From assembly GCA_052387815.1 (NCBI GenBank), contig JBQTIU010000088.1, positions 1-23,839 on the forward strand: DNA of 23,839 bases, read 5' to 3'. The DNA comes from JBQTIU01 sp052387815. GTDB lineage: Bacteria; Pseudomonadota; Alphaproteobacteria; CACIAM-22H2. Numbering within the stretch: position 1 is the first letter of the stretch; the number at the start of each line of letters is the position of its first letter. Positions 1 to 7,219 of this stretch are shown piece by piece. The position numbers and the translations under genes are program-made. The notes under the pieces are model-generated. The model was not told where the DNA came from, searched no databases, and worked only from the letters and a program-made list of their open reading frames with translations.

Positions 1-1
1 G

Positions 2-412
2 TTCGATGCGCCTCATCCGAAGGCGGACCAGCCGCAGGTTCCATCCGGGACCGCTCTGCGCGGCAGGGTCAGCGGTCCCGTTCAGGTCTTGGCGAAGCTG
101 AAAACGTCGTGGGACCTGAGCGAGGCGGAGCTGGCGATCCTCTTGGGGTTCGAGGACGTCAGATTGGTGCGCGACTTGCTGTCTGGCGTGACGAGCCTTC
201 GCGGCCCCGATATGAAGGCCCGGTTCCGATATCTGTTCTGGATTTACGAGGCGCTCTTTCAACTGTTCGAGGACGAAGCGACGGAGCGTGCTTGGCTTCG
301 GAAATCCGCGCCCGGGCTTGAAGGTAAAAGCCCCATACAAGTCATGCTTCAGGGCGAGATCGAGGACTTGCTGACGGTGAAGCAATTTGTCGAATACGTC
401 GCCGGACGATAG
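2..412 (+). CDS. Xre/MbcA/ParS-type antitoxin (DUF2384 toxin-binding domain), 5' end open
   Basis: Probable antitoxin of a Xre-RES toxin-antitoxin pair: in this family it binds and neutralises the RES toxin and represses its own operon. The frame is open from base 2, and the only candidate start inside the window with a plausible context is TTG at 89. That start would remove much of the N-terminal region where the family carries its DNA-binding helices, so the true start is probably upstream of the window. The helical stretch after TTG 89 (WDLSEAELAILLGF) resembles the end of that region. The C-terminal half shows the toxin-binding pattern: IYEALFQLFED, an RAWLRK segment, then GKSPIQVMLQGEIEDL and a final VKQFVEYV helix. 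The 3' end overlaps the downstream RES gene by 26 bases, as expected for a translationally coupled pair. Family assignment is fairly sure; the start is not. Confidence 0.75.
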   Translation, partial: FDAPHPKADQPQVPSGTALRGRVSGPVQVLAKLKTSWDLSEAELAILLGFEDVRLVRDLLSGVTSLRGPDMKARFRYLFWIYEALFQLFEDEATERAWLRKSAPGLEGKSPIQVMLQGEIEDLLTVKQFVEYVAGR

Positions 413-1058
413 CTCCCTCGCCGATCTCGACGCATTCGAGGATGCGGCCACCGCCTATCGCTTCGCCAACATGCGCGACGCACTCGATTTGCTAGAACGC
501 CGCGTTGGCATCGATCTTGGATCGATGGATGCCGGCGAGGTGCTGAATATTCTCGGCCGCGACGCCACGCCTTCCGAGGTGACCGACCTGCTCGACGGAC
601 CGTTCAAGCGAAAGGCAAGGCTTGGCGGCATATATGGTCCAAAGACCCGCTTCTCGGATGGCTCGTGGCCGGTATTCTACGGCGCTCTCGAGCTCGAGAC
701 GGCTCGGGACGAGGTCCAACATCACCATGCGCGAGACGTCTTGACTGATCCTTCCCACCCCTGGACGGCATATTATCGATACTTTCGGTGCGCGTTCACC
801 GGGTCGACGAAAGACCTGCGATCGAAGCTTGCCGAATGGCCGGAACTGGTCTGTGAAGATTGGACGTTTTGCCAGAAGCTTGGCCGAGAGGCTCACGGGT
901 CAGACCTCGATGGCCTGTTCTCGCCGTCGGCAAGGACGACGGATGGAACGAACTTGCCAGTGTTCAAACGCGCGGCTTTGTCCAATCCGGAAATTCTGGG
1001 ACGCGCTGCCTTCAGTGTCAACCCTGGGTCGCGCGACGTGTCGGTGATCCTCAAGTGA
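387..1058 (+). CDS. RES-domain toxin (NAD+-degrading family)
   Basis: RES-domain toxin of the Xre-RES module. Characterised relatives (MbcT, ParT, Xre-RES toxins) deplete NAD+ or modify targets using NAD+, arresting growth. The protein is 223 residues. The RES signature runs from about residue 79 to 110: R88 in TRFSDGSWPVFY, Y98, and E109 in LETARDEV, at the spacing seen in the family. A second motif, LFSPSARTTDGTNLPVF (about 177-193), carries the conserved Ser near 181. The N-terminal ~70 residues precede the core. The start chosen is TTG 387, because in-frame stops lie just upstream (372 and 378); the next ATG would be codon 29. It overlaps the antitoxin end by 26 bases. The stop lies only ~10 bases from a broken acyl-CoA dehydrogenase gene. 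The active-site residues are present, so nothing suggests the toxin is dead. Confidence 0.8.
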   Translation: MSNTSPDDSSLADLDAFEDAATAYRFANMRDALDLLERRVGIDLGSMDAGEVLNILGRDATPSEVTDLLDGPFKRKARLGGIYGPKTRFSDGSWPVFYGALELETARDEVQHHHARDVLTDPSHPWTAYYRYFRCAFTGSTKDLRSKLAEWPELVCEDWTFCQKLGREAHGSDLDGLFSPSARTTDGTNLPVFKRAALSNPEILGRAAFSVNPGSRDVSVILK

Positions 1059-1191
1059 ACGGTGTTTGAGTGGCGACCGGGAATACATGCCCCTCGTCCC
1101 AATCGGCGGCGAAGGGCGCCATCTTCTCGGCGGCGAAGCCGTGCGCCAGGTCCCGGAAGGCGCGCTGTTCCTCGCTGAGCTCGAAGTCCAT
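1051..1191 (-). pseudogene. Acyl-CoA dehydrogenase N-terminal remnant
   Basis: Reading leftward from ATG 1191, the first ~41 codons match the N-terminus of acyl-CoA dehydrogenases of the isobutyryl-CoA dehydrogenase kind (MDFELSEEQRAFRDLAHGF, then AAEKMAPFAADWDEGHVFPV). Homology ends around base 1069; the frame then runs a few unrelated codons to a stop at 1051, antisense to the end of the RES toxin gene. A working enzyme has about 380 residues, so nearly the whole gene (FAD-binding core and catalytic Glu) is missing. The remnant is divergent from hemB with 78 bases between them, so its start region probably still carries the old promoter. The simplest reading is truncation when the toxin-antitoxin DNA was inserted or the region rearranged; an assembly join is the alternative. 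Confidence 0.75.
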
Positions 1192-1269
1192 CGCCGCTGA
1201 TGTAAGGGGCCGCCCCGCCGCGGTCAACCGGCCTGGTGACAAGACCGGCCCCAGCGGCTAATAAGGGCC

Positions 1270-2277
1270 ATGGCCGCACGCCTTGGCTTCTTCGGGGCCT
1301 ACCCCCGCACCCGGCTCCGCCGCAACCGCCGCGATGAATGGTCGCGGACGCTGGTGGCGGAACATCGGCTGGCGGCAAGCGACCTCATATGGCCGATCTT
1401 CGTGCGCGAAGGCAAGGGCAAGCGAACGCCGGTATCCTCGATGCCCGGCGTCGCGCGCCTATCGATCGACGAGCTCACCAAGGACGCGCGGCGCGCCGTC
1501 AAGCTCGGGATTGCGGCCATCGCGCTGTTCCCGTTCGTGCCGCCGGCGCTGAAATCCGAGGACGCCGAGGAGGCGTGCAACCCGGACAACCTGGTCTGTC
1601 GCGCCGTGCGCGCGGTCAAGAAGGCGGTCCCCGGGATCGGCGTCATTTGCGATGTCGCGCTCGACCCCTATACCCGCCACGGCCAGGACGGCCTGGTGCG
1701 GGACGACTACGTGGTCAACGACGAGACCATCGGCGTCCTCGTCAAGCAGGCGCTGGCCCAGGCCGAGGCCGGGTGCGACGTGATCGCGCCCTCGGAGATG
1801 ATGGACGGCCGGGTGGGCGCGATCCGCGATGGCCTCGATCGCGCCGGCTTCGAGGCGGTCCGGATCCTGTCCTACGCCGCCAAGTACGCCTCGGCGTTTT
1901 ACGGGCCGTTCCGCGAGGCGGTCGGCTCGGCGCCCAGCCTCGGCAGGGGCGACAAGCGGACCTACCAGATGGACCCCGCCAACAGCGACGAGGCGCTGCG
2001 GGAAGTCGCGCTCGACCTCGCGGAAGGCGCCGACATGGTGATGGTCAAGCCCGGCCTGCCCTATCTCGACATCGTGCGGCGGGTGAAGGACGCGTTCGGC
2101 GCGCCGACCTTCGTCTACCAGGTGTCGGGCGAGTACGCGATGCTGATGGGCGCGATCGAGCGCGGTTGGGTCGACCGCCGGGTGGTGATCGAGACCCTGC
2201 TGGCCTGCAAACGCGCCGGCGCCGACGGCATCCTCACCTACGCCGCCCCGGCCGCCGCGGAGAGCCTGAAGGCCTGA
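1270..2277 (+). CDS. hemB: Porphobilinogen synthase (delta-aminolevulinate dehydratase)
   Basis: Condenses two 5-aminolevulinate molecules to porphobilinogen, the second committed step of tetrapyrrole (haem, cobalamin, chlorophyll) synthesis, in the cytosol. The 335-residue length is normal. The two active-site lysines are visible: K205 in SYAAKYASAFYGPFREA and K260, the Schiff-base Lys, in MVMVKPGLPYLDIV. The metal-site loop reads DVALDPYTRHGQDG (about 128-141), with Asp where zinc-type enzymes have Cys. This is the zinc-independent, Mg-stimulated type common in alphaproteobacteria and pseudomonads. ATG 1270 follows an AAGG ribosome-binding-like sequence (TAAGGGCC). It is divergent from the acyl-CoA dehydrogenase remnant and convergent with the YheT-like gene. 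Confidence 0.97.
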   Translation: MAARLGFFGAYPRTRLRRNRRDEWSRTLVAEHRLAASDLIWPIFVREGKGKRTPVSSMPGVARLSIDELTKDARRAVKLGIAAIALFPFVPPALKSEDAEEACNPDNLVCRAVRAVKKAVPGIGVICDVALDPYTRHGQDGLVRDDYVVNDETIGVLVKQALAQAEAGCDVIAPSEMMDGRVGAIRDGLDRAGFEAVRILSYAAKYASAFYGPFREAVGSAPSLGRGDKRTYQMDPANSDEALREVALDLAEGADMVMVKPGLPYLDIVRRVKDAFGAPTFVYQVSGEYAMLMGAIERGWVDRRVVIETLLACKRAGADGILTYAAPAAAESLKA

Positions 2278-2294
2278 ACGCCCCCGCCGGCGTT
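2277..2294. terminator. Possible bidirectional hairpin between convergent genes
   Basis: AACGCC-cccgcc-GGCGTT forms a perfect 6-bp stem with a 6-base loop. It spans the 15-base gap between the hemB stop and the stop of the convergent YheT-like gene. There is no T-run, so it is not a classical intrinsic terminator; its position is the main argument. Confidence 0.3.
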
Positions 2295-3273
2295 AGGACG
2301 CGACCCGGTCGAAGAACCGGGCGATACAAAGGTCGGACCACGGCGTGCGGGATCCTTGGCCATGGAATCCGACATGGCCGCCGGCCTCGGGCAGCAGCGG
2401 CACGAGGTTGGCGTTGGCTCGCCAATCGAGCCCCTGGTAGGCCGAGGCGGGAATCCAGGGATCGTCCTTGGCGCAGACGATCAGCGTCGGCACGCCGACC
2501 CGGTGCAGGAACACGCGGGCCGAATTCTTCTCGTAGAACTCCTCGGCCCCGTTGAAGCCGTTGCGCGGGGCGGTGAAAACGTCGTCGAATTCGTAAACCG
2601 TGCGCGCGCTCAACACCGCGCTGCGCTGGGCCTCGTTGATCTCGGCCGCCGGCGCCAGCGCCTCCAGGCGCATGCGGCCCAGCAGGTACAGCGCGTAGGG
2701 GAGGTTGCGCCTCGCCATCAGCCGCAGGCTCGCCGCCTTGAGATCGATGGGGGCTGAAACCGCGGCGGCGGCCCGCACGGGTCCCTTGGCGCCGGCTTCC
2801 GCCAGGTACTTGAGCACCATGTTGGCGCCGAGCGAATAGCCGACCGCGAACACCCCCGGCTCGAGCAAGTCCGGGTCGAGGCCGGAGAGCGCGGCGGCGA
2901 AATCGGCGCTGCGGCCGCCATGGTACTGGAACCGGCACAGCGCCCGGCTGGCGCCGGCGCCGCGCAGGTTGAGCCGCAGCACGGCATGGCCGAGCCCGAG
3001 GAAATGGCGCGCCGAGGCGAGCACGTACGGGCTTTCGGCGCAACCCGAGAGGCCGTGGACCAGGACCACGAGCGGCTTGCCGGCCGGCGTCGGGGGAGAA
3101 TTGAGCTCGCCCACCAGCCGGTCGCCGCTGCCGTCGCGCATCGGCAATTCGAGCCGCCGGCGGGGCCACGCCGACAGGTCCAGACGCGGCCGGCGCAGGA
3201 AGTTGCGCAGCGTCTGGAGGTCGCCGGTCAGCCACGGCGGGCGCGGGCGGAAGGCGGGAAAGCCGTCGATCAT
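2293..3273 (-). CDS. YheT-family alpha/beta hydrolase
   Basis: Alpha/beta-fold hydrolase of the YheT/COG0429 family; relatives act as esterases, but the physiological substrate is generally unknown. 326 residues, normal for the family. The N-terminal PWLTGDLQTL segment is typical. Oxyanion-side motif HGLSG at 73-77; nucleophile elbow GYSLGAN with S147; acid D270/D271 in CAKDDPWIP; catalytic H300 in GGHVGF. It is the last gene of a tight minus-strand operon, starting 3 bases after the rhomboid gene stop, which implies coupled expression with the rhomboid protease and a second hydrolase. No signal peptide is apparent, so it is probably cytosolic. Confidence 0.9.
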   Translation of the reverse strand: MIDGFPAFRPRPPWLTGDLQTLRNFLRRPRLDLSAWPRRRLELPMRDGSGDRLVGELNSPPTPAGKPLVVLVHGLSGCAESPYVLASARHFLGLGHAVLRLNLRGAGASRALCRFQYHGGRSADFAAALSGLDPDLLEPGVFAVGYSLGANMVLKYLAEAGAKGPVRAAAAVSAPIDLKAASLRLMARRNLPYALYLLGRMRLEALAPAAEINEAQRSAVLSARTVYEFDDVFTAPRNGFNGAEEFYEKNSARVFLHRVGVPTLIVCAKDDPWIPASAYQGLDWRANANLVPLLPEAGGHVGFHGQGSRTPWSDLCIARFFDRVAS

Positions 3274-3276
3274 CGC

Positions 3277-4008
3277 TCAGCCCCAGGGTCCGCGCCGCTC
3301 CCACGGGCCCACCCGCCGGCCGCCCGCGAACAGCGGCACGTTCTTGCGCCGGAAGGCCGGGATCAGCGCCATGCCGGCGAAGAAGCCGCCGATATGGGCG
3401 TACCACGCCACGCCGCCCTCGCCTTCCCCGGCCATCATCAGGTTGGCGAACTGGACCACGATCCACCAGCCCAGCACCCACAGCGCGGCCAGATTGAAGC
3501 GCGTGAAGAACACGCCGAGGAACAGGAACACGCGGATTTTGGCACGGGGGTGAAGCACGAGATAGGCGCCGAGCACGCCCGAGATCGCGCCGCTGGCGCC
3601 GATCATCGGCACGCTCGAGGCCGGATCGGCGAGCGCCTGCGTCATCGCCGCCGCGATCCCGCACAACAGATAGAAGACGAGGAACCGGCCATGCCCCATC
3701 GCATCCTCGATGTTGTTCCCGAACACCCACAGGTACAGCATGTTGCCGGCCAGATGCAGGATGCCGCCGTGCAGGAACATCGAGCTGAGCACGGTCAACC
3801 AGCTCGGCAGGGTCGGGATGCCCGCCGGCAGTCGCGTTTCGCCGAACACCACGGCGGGGACCATGCCGAAGCCGAGCACGAAGCGCTCTGCCGCCCGCCC
3901 CTGCAATCCCAGCTGATAGAGAAACACCAGCCCGCAGGCCGCGATCAAGACGATGGTGAGAACCGGCGCGATCGCGGTCGGGTTGTCGTCGGCATAGGGG
4001 ATCAGCAT
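3277..4008 (-). CDS. Rhomboid-family intramembrane serine protease
   Basis: Membrane-embedded serine protease that cleaves transmembrane segments of substrate proteins. 243 residues with about six hydrophobic helices. The rhomboid hallmarks are all visible: HGGILHLAGNMLYLWVFG (H85, N89) in helix 2, the catalytic Ser S139 in GASGAISG, and the catalytic His H205 in YAHIGGFFAG. Charged cytosolic tail (RRKNVPLFAGGRR). ATG 4008 overlaps the end of the upstream hydrolase by 7 bases, and the next gene begins 3 bases beyond its stop. The gene sits between two alpha/beta hydrolases, a neighbourhood that does not itself reveal the substrate. Confidence 0.93.
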   Translation of the reverse strand: MLIPYADDNPTAIAPVLTIVLIAACGLVFLYQLGLQGRAAERFVLGFGMVPAVVFGETRLPAGIPTLPSWLTVLSSMFLHGGILHLAGNMLYLWVFGNNIEDAMGHGRFLVFYLLCGIAAAMTQALADPASSVPMIGASGAISGVLGAYLVLHPRAKIRVFLFLGVFFTRFNLAALWVLGWWIVVQFANLMMAGEGEGGVAWYAHIGGFFAGMALIPAFRRKNVPLFAGGRRVGPWERRGPWG

Positions 4009-4877
4009 GCCGCCAAGAACCCCCGGACGAGCGCGATCTGGTCCTCATCCATGAGCGCCGGCGCATGGCCGCATCCGGGGATCACGGCGGTCCGCACCAT
4101 GGCGCTCGCCGCGGCGGCGCCGCGCTGGCCCATCTCGGCGACGGTGCCTGCAAGCAAAAGGTCGGACTCGGCGCCGCGAATCACCAGCACCGGGCAGGCG
4201 ATCCGGTCCCAGACCGGCCACAGCGCCATGTCGTCGAGCGGGCCGTCCGCAAACACCTGGGCGATCGCCGGGTCGTAGCGCAGGCGCAAGCCCGCCGCCG
4301 TCGGCACGGCGGAGTGGCGCGCGAGGTGCCGCCACTGGTCGTCGGTGAGCTGGCCGAAGGGCGCATGCACGCGCCGCAGATAGGCCTCGACGCCGTCGAG
4401 GTCGTCGAACCGCGGGTCGGCGCCGATGTATTGCGCCACACGCTCGAGGGCCGATTTTGGGATGAAGGCGCCGATGTCATTGAGCACCAGTCGGGTGACC
4501 GGCGTGCCGGGCTGGGCGGCCAGCATCATGCCGATGATGCCGCCCATCGAGGTGCCTACCCAGGCGACCTCTTTGACGCCGAGCCGGGCGATGAGGGCCG
4601 CCATGGCCGCGACGTAGAACGGATAGGAATAATCCTCCTTGCGGGCAAGCCAGGGGCTGCGACCGCGGCCCGGCATGTCGGGCGCCACGACCCGCATGCC
4701 CTCCCGCGCCAAGGCCGCGGCGAGCGCGTCGAAGTCGCGGCCAAGCCGGGTGAGGCCGTGGGCGCAGACCACCGTGCGCGCCACCGCCCCCGGTCCCCAC
4801 TCGGCATAGGCGAGGCGGGTGAACCCGCCTGGCGCGAGGGCGGAAAATTCCTCGAAGCGCGGCGTCATGGCGTGCAT
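4002..4877 (-). CDS. Alpha/beta hydrolase
   Basis: Alpha/beta-fold hydrolase of about 290 residues, substrate unknown. HGL at 40-42 (oxyanion-side motif), PDMPGRGRS strand-loop at about 66-74, nucleophile elbow GTSMGG with S110, candidate acid D239 in RGAESDLL, and catalytic His in GCGHAP near 272. There is no signal peptide. It is the first gene of the minus-strand operon that continues into rhomboid protease and YheT-like hydrolase. The start may be ATG 4877 or the ATG three codons in (4868); neither has a strong ribosome-binding site. The promoter should lie in the 224-base gap shared with the divergent EamA gene, where I see no convincing sigma70 boxes. Confidence 0.88.
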   Translation of the reverse strand: MHAMTPRFEEFSALAPGGFTRLAYAEWGPGAVARTVVCAHGLTRLGRDFDALAAALAREGMRVVAPDMPGRGRSPWLARKEDYSYPFYVAAMAALIARLGVKEVAWVGTSMGGIIGMMLAAQPGTPVTRLVLNDIGAFIPKSALERVAQYIGADPRFDDLDGVEAYLRRVHAPFGQLTDDQWRHLARHSAVPTAAGLRLRYDPAIAQVFADGPLDDMALWPVWDRIACPVLVIRGAESDLLLAGTVAEMGQRGAAAASAMVRTAVIPGCGHAPALMDEDQIALVRGFLAAC

Positions 4878-5101
4878 TTAACCGATGTCGGCGCCGCCGC
4901 GCCAGGGGCCCTGGACAAATCGCCGCGGCCCCGGCTACAACCCGCGCCCGACTCCCTCCGATCGGCCGCTTCCCTCGGCCGCAATTCCGACCCCGCCATG
5001 CCCGTGGTTTCGTCCCCCCGCGGCGGCCTCTCGTCCGCCCTCCTCGCGCCGTCATGGCGGAAGGTCGGCGCGGCGATCATCCGCGGCGATGAGCAACCGG
5101 C

Positions 5102-5983
5102 GTGACCGCGGCCGAAGCGCGCCCCAACCGCCTCACCGGAGTCCTCCTGATGGTCGGCGCCACGGTGTGCTGGAGCACGGGTGGTCTCATCGTGCGCAAC
5201 CTCTCGGTGGTCGACGGCTGGGAGATCGTGTTCTGGCGTTCCCTGTTCATGTCGGTTTTTCTGGCCGCATTGCTGGCCGTCTGGCATCGCGGCCGGATGC
5301 TGGTTCGCATCCGCGGCGTCGGCTGGGCCGGCGCCTTCTCCGGGTTGATGCTGGCCGCGACCTTTTTCTCCTTCATCCTGGCGCTCACGCTCACCACCGT
5401 GGCCAACACCCACGTGATCATGGCCCTGCAACCCTTCGTCACGGCGCTCATCTCGCGCCTCTTGCTGCACGAGCGCGTCGCTGCGGGGACCTGGCTGATG
5501 ATGGCGGCGGCGCTCGCCGGCATCGCGGTCATGTCCGCCGACTCGCTGGGATCGGGCGGGCTGGCCGGCATTGTCGTCGGGCTTGTCATGCCGTTGGCGA
5601 TGGCGGTCAACCTCGTGATGCTGCGCCGCTTCGGGCAGACCACCGACATGGTGCCGACGGTCCTTTTGGCGGGGCTTTATGCGACCGCGACCGCCTTGCC
5701 GATCGCCTGGCCGCTCATGGCCTCGGCCCGCGACATCGCGCTGCTCGCGGTCATGGGGTTCTTCCAGGTCGGCCTGGGATGCCTGCTGGTGACCCTGGCC
5801 ATCCGCCATCTCTCGGCGCCCGAGGTCGGCCTGCTGGCGCTGCTCGAGGTCATCCTCGGGCCGCTCTGGGTGTGGCTCGGGATCGGCGAGCAGCCGAGCG
5901 CGCTGGCGCTTGCGGGCGGCCTGATCGTGGTCGCCGCGGTGGTCGCCAACCAACTCTTGGGCCTCCTCGCCCGGCGCCGGTGA
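5102..5983 (+). CDS. EamA-family (DMT superfamily) transporter
   Basis: Inner-membrane transporter of the drug/metabolite superfamily, likely a metabolite or amino-acid exporter; the substrate cannot be read from sequence. 293 residues with ten predicted hydrophobic helices in two EamA repeats (about 12-144 and 150-285). Repeat 1 ends in the typical LLLHERV motif, and repeat 2 ends EVILGPLWVWLGIGEQPS, matching the usual E-P-(V/L)-(F/W) signature region. The start is GTG 5102. A short upstream frame (4998-5105) ends in a GTGA overlap with it, which could couple translation, but no strong ribosome-binding site is seen. Divergent from the hydrolase operon. Confidence 0.88.
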   Translation: MTAAEARPNRLTGVLLMVGATVCWSTGGLIVRNLSVVDGWEIVFWRSLFMSVFLAALLAVWHRGRMLVRIRGVGWAGAFSGLMLAATFFSFILALTLTTVANTHVIMALQPFVTALISRLLLHERVAAGTWLMMAAALAGIAVMSADSLGSGGLAGIVVGLVMPLAMAVNLVMLRRFGQTTDMVPTVLLAGLYATATALPIAWPLMASARDIALLAVMGFFQVGLGCLLVTLAIRHLSAPEVGLLALLEVILGPLWVWLGIGEQPSALALAGGLIVVAAVVANQLLGLLARRR

Positions 5984-6046
5984 ACGTTGCCGGCCGCATC
6001 GCGGTCGGCTATGTAACGAGCTTCTCCATCCTTGGACGCTCGAACC

Positions 6047-7219
6047 ATGACGCGATCGGGTCCGCTTTCCGGCATCACCGTGGTCGATGTATCCCGCATC
6101 CTTGCGGGTCCCTATTGCACGCTGCTGATGGCCGAGCTCGGCGCGCGCGTGATCAAGGTCGAGCCGCCGGACAAGGGCGACGACGCGCGCCACTACGGCC
6201 CCTTCGTCAAGGGGAAATCGGCCTATTTCATGTCGATCAATCGCGGCAAGGAAAGCCTCGCCCTCGACCTCAAGGACGGGGCCGACCGGGCGGTGTTCGA
6301 GAAGCTCCTCGAGCGCGCCGACGTGCTGGTCGAGAATTTCCGCCCCGGCACCATGGAGAAGCTCGGCTACGGCTGGGCGACGCTGCACGCCCGCCACAAG
6401 CGGCTCATCTATGCCGCCGCCTCGGGCTTCGGCCACAGCGGTCCGGACTCCGGCCGGCCGGCCTACGACATGGTCGTGCAGGGCATGGGCGGCATCATGA
6501 GCGTCACCGGGCAGGCGGGCGGACCGCCGACCCGCATCGGCATGTCGCTCGGGGATATCGGGGCCGGGCTCTATGCCGCCATCGGCGTCATGACCGCGCT
6601 CTACCACCGCCAGCGGACCGGCGAGGCGACCAAGGTCGATATCGCGATGCTGGACTGCCAGCTCGCCCTGCTCGAGAACGCCATCATGCGTTATTTCGTC
6701 ACCGGCCAAGTCCCGGGCCCCTTGGGCGCGCGCCATCCCACGATCGCTCCGTTCGAGGTGTTTGCGACCGCCGACGGCAACCTCATCATCGCCGCCGGCA
6801 ACGATTCCATGTTCGTCAAGCTGTGCGAGGCGCTCGGGCGCCGGGACTTGGCCCACGACGAGCGCTTCAAGACCAACGCTTCGCGCAACCGCCACGCCGA
6901 CGCCCTCAAGGCGGAACTGGAATCGGTGTTGACCGGCCGGCCGACGTCCCACTGGCTCGCGGTGCTCGATGAGGCGGGCGTGCCGGCGGGTCCGATCAAC
7001 CATGTCGGCCAGGCGGTCGCGGGCCCGCAGGTCGCCGCCCGGAACATGATCGTGACGGTCGAGGATCCGCTCGCCGGTCCGGTCAAGCTGGTCGGCAACC
7101 CGATCAAGCTGTCGGGATTTCCCGATCCGACCACCCGTCCGCCGGCCCCCGATCTCGACGGCGACCGCGCCGCCATCCTCGCGGAACTCAACCTCCAACC
7201 GACTGGAGTAATGCCATGA
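6047..7219 (+). CDS. CaiB/BaiF family (class III) CoA-transferase
   Basis: Transfers CoA between carboxylic acids through an aspartyl-anhydride intermediate, probably activating an acid substrate in the cytosol. About 390 residues, normal for the family. It opens with GPLSGITVVDVSRILAGPYC, the family N-terminus, followed by ARVIKVEPPDKGDDARH and VENFRPGTMEKLG. The catalytic Asp is D170 in GMSLGDIGAGLYAAIGV. I use ATG 6047 because family proteins start just before the GPL-G-ITV strand; an in-frame TTG at 6032 is a weaker option. The stop overlaps the start of the aldehyde dehydrogenase (ATGA), so the two are translationally coupled, suggesting one catabolic route: aldehyde oxidised to an acid and then activated as a CoA thioester. 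The substrate is not identifiable. Confidence 0.92.
   Translation: MTRSGPLSGITVVDVSRILAGPYCTLLMAELGARVIKVEPPDKGDDARHYGPFVKGKSAYFMSINRGKESLALDLKDGADRAVFEKLLERADVLVENFRPGTMEKLGYGWATLHARHKRLIYAAASGFGHSGPDSGRPAYDMVVQGMGGIMSVTGQAGGPPTRIGMSLGDIGAGLYAAIGVMTALYHRQRTGEATKVDIAMLDCQLALLENAIMRYFVTGQVPGPLGARHPTIAPFEVFATADGNLIIAAGNDSMFVKLCEALGRRDLAHDERFKTNASRNRHADALKAELESVLTGRPTSHWLAVLDEAGVPAGPINHVGQAVAGPQVAARNMIVTVEDPLAGPVKLVGNPIKLSGFPDPTTRPPAPDLDGDRAAILAELNLQPTGVMP

Noticed and set aside
2234..4066. A 610-residue minus-strand frame over the rhomboid and YheT-like genes
   Set aside because: Out of frame with two clearly recognisable genes on the same strand; Arg/Pro-rich composition typical of a shadow frame.
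4998..5105. A 35-codon frame ending in a GTGA overlap with the EamA gene
   Set aside because: It could couple translation, but has no ribosome-binding site, no hydrophobic or regulatory pattern and no recognisable peptide; chance overlap is equally likely.
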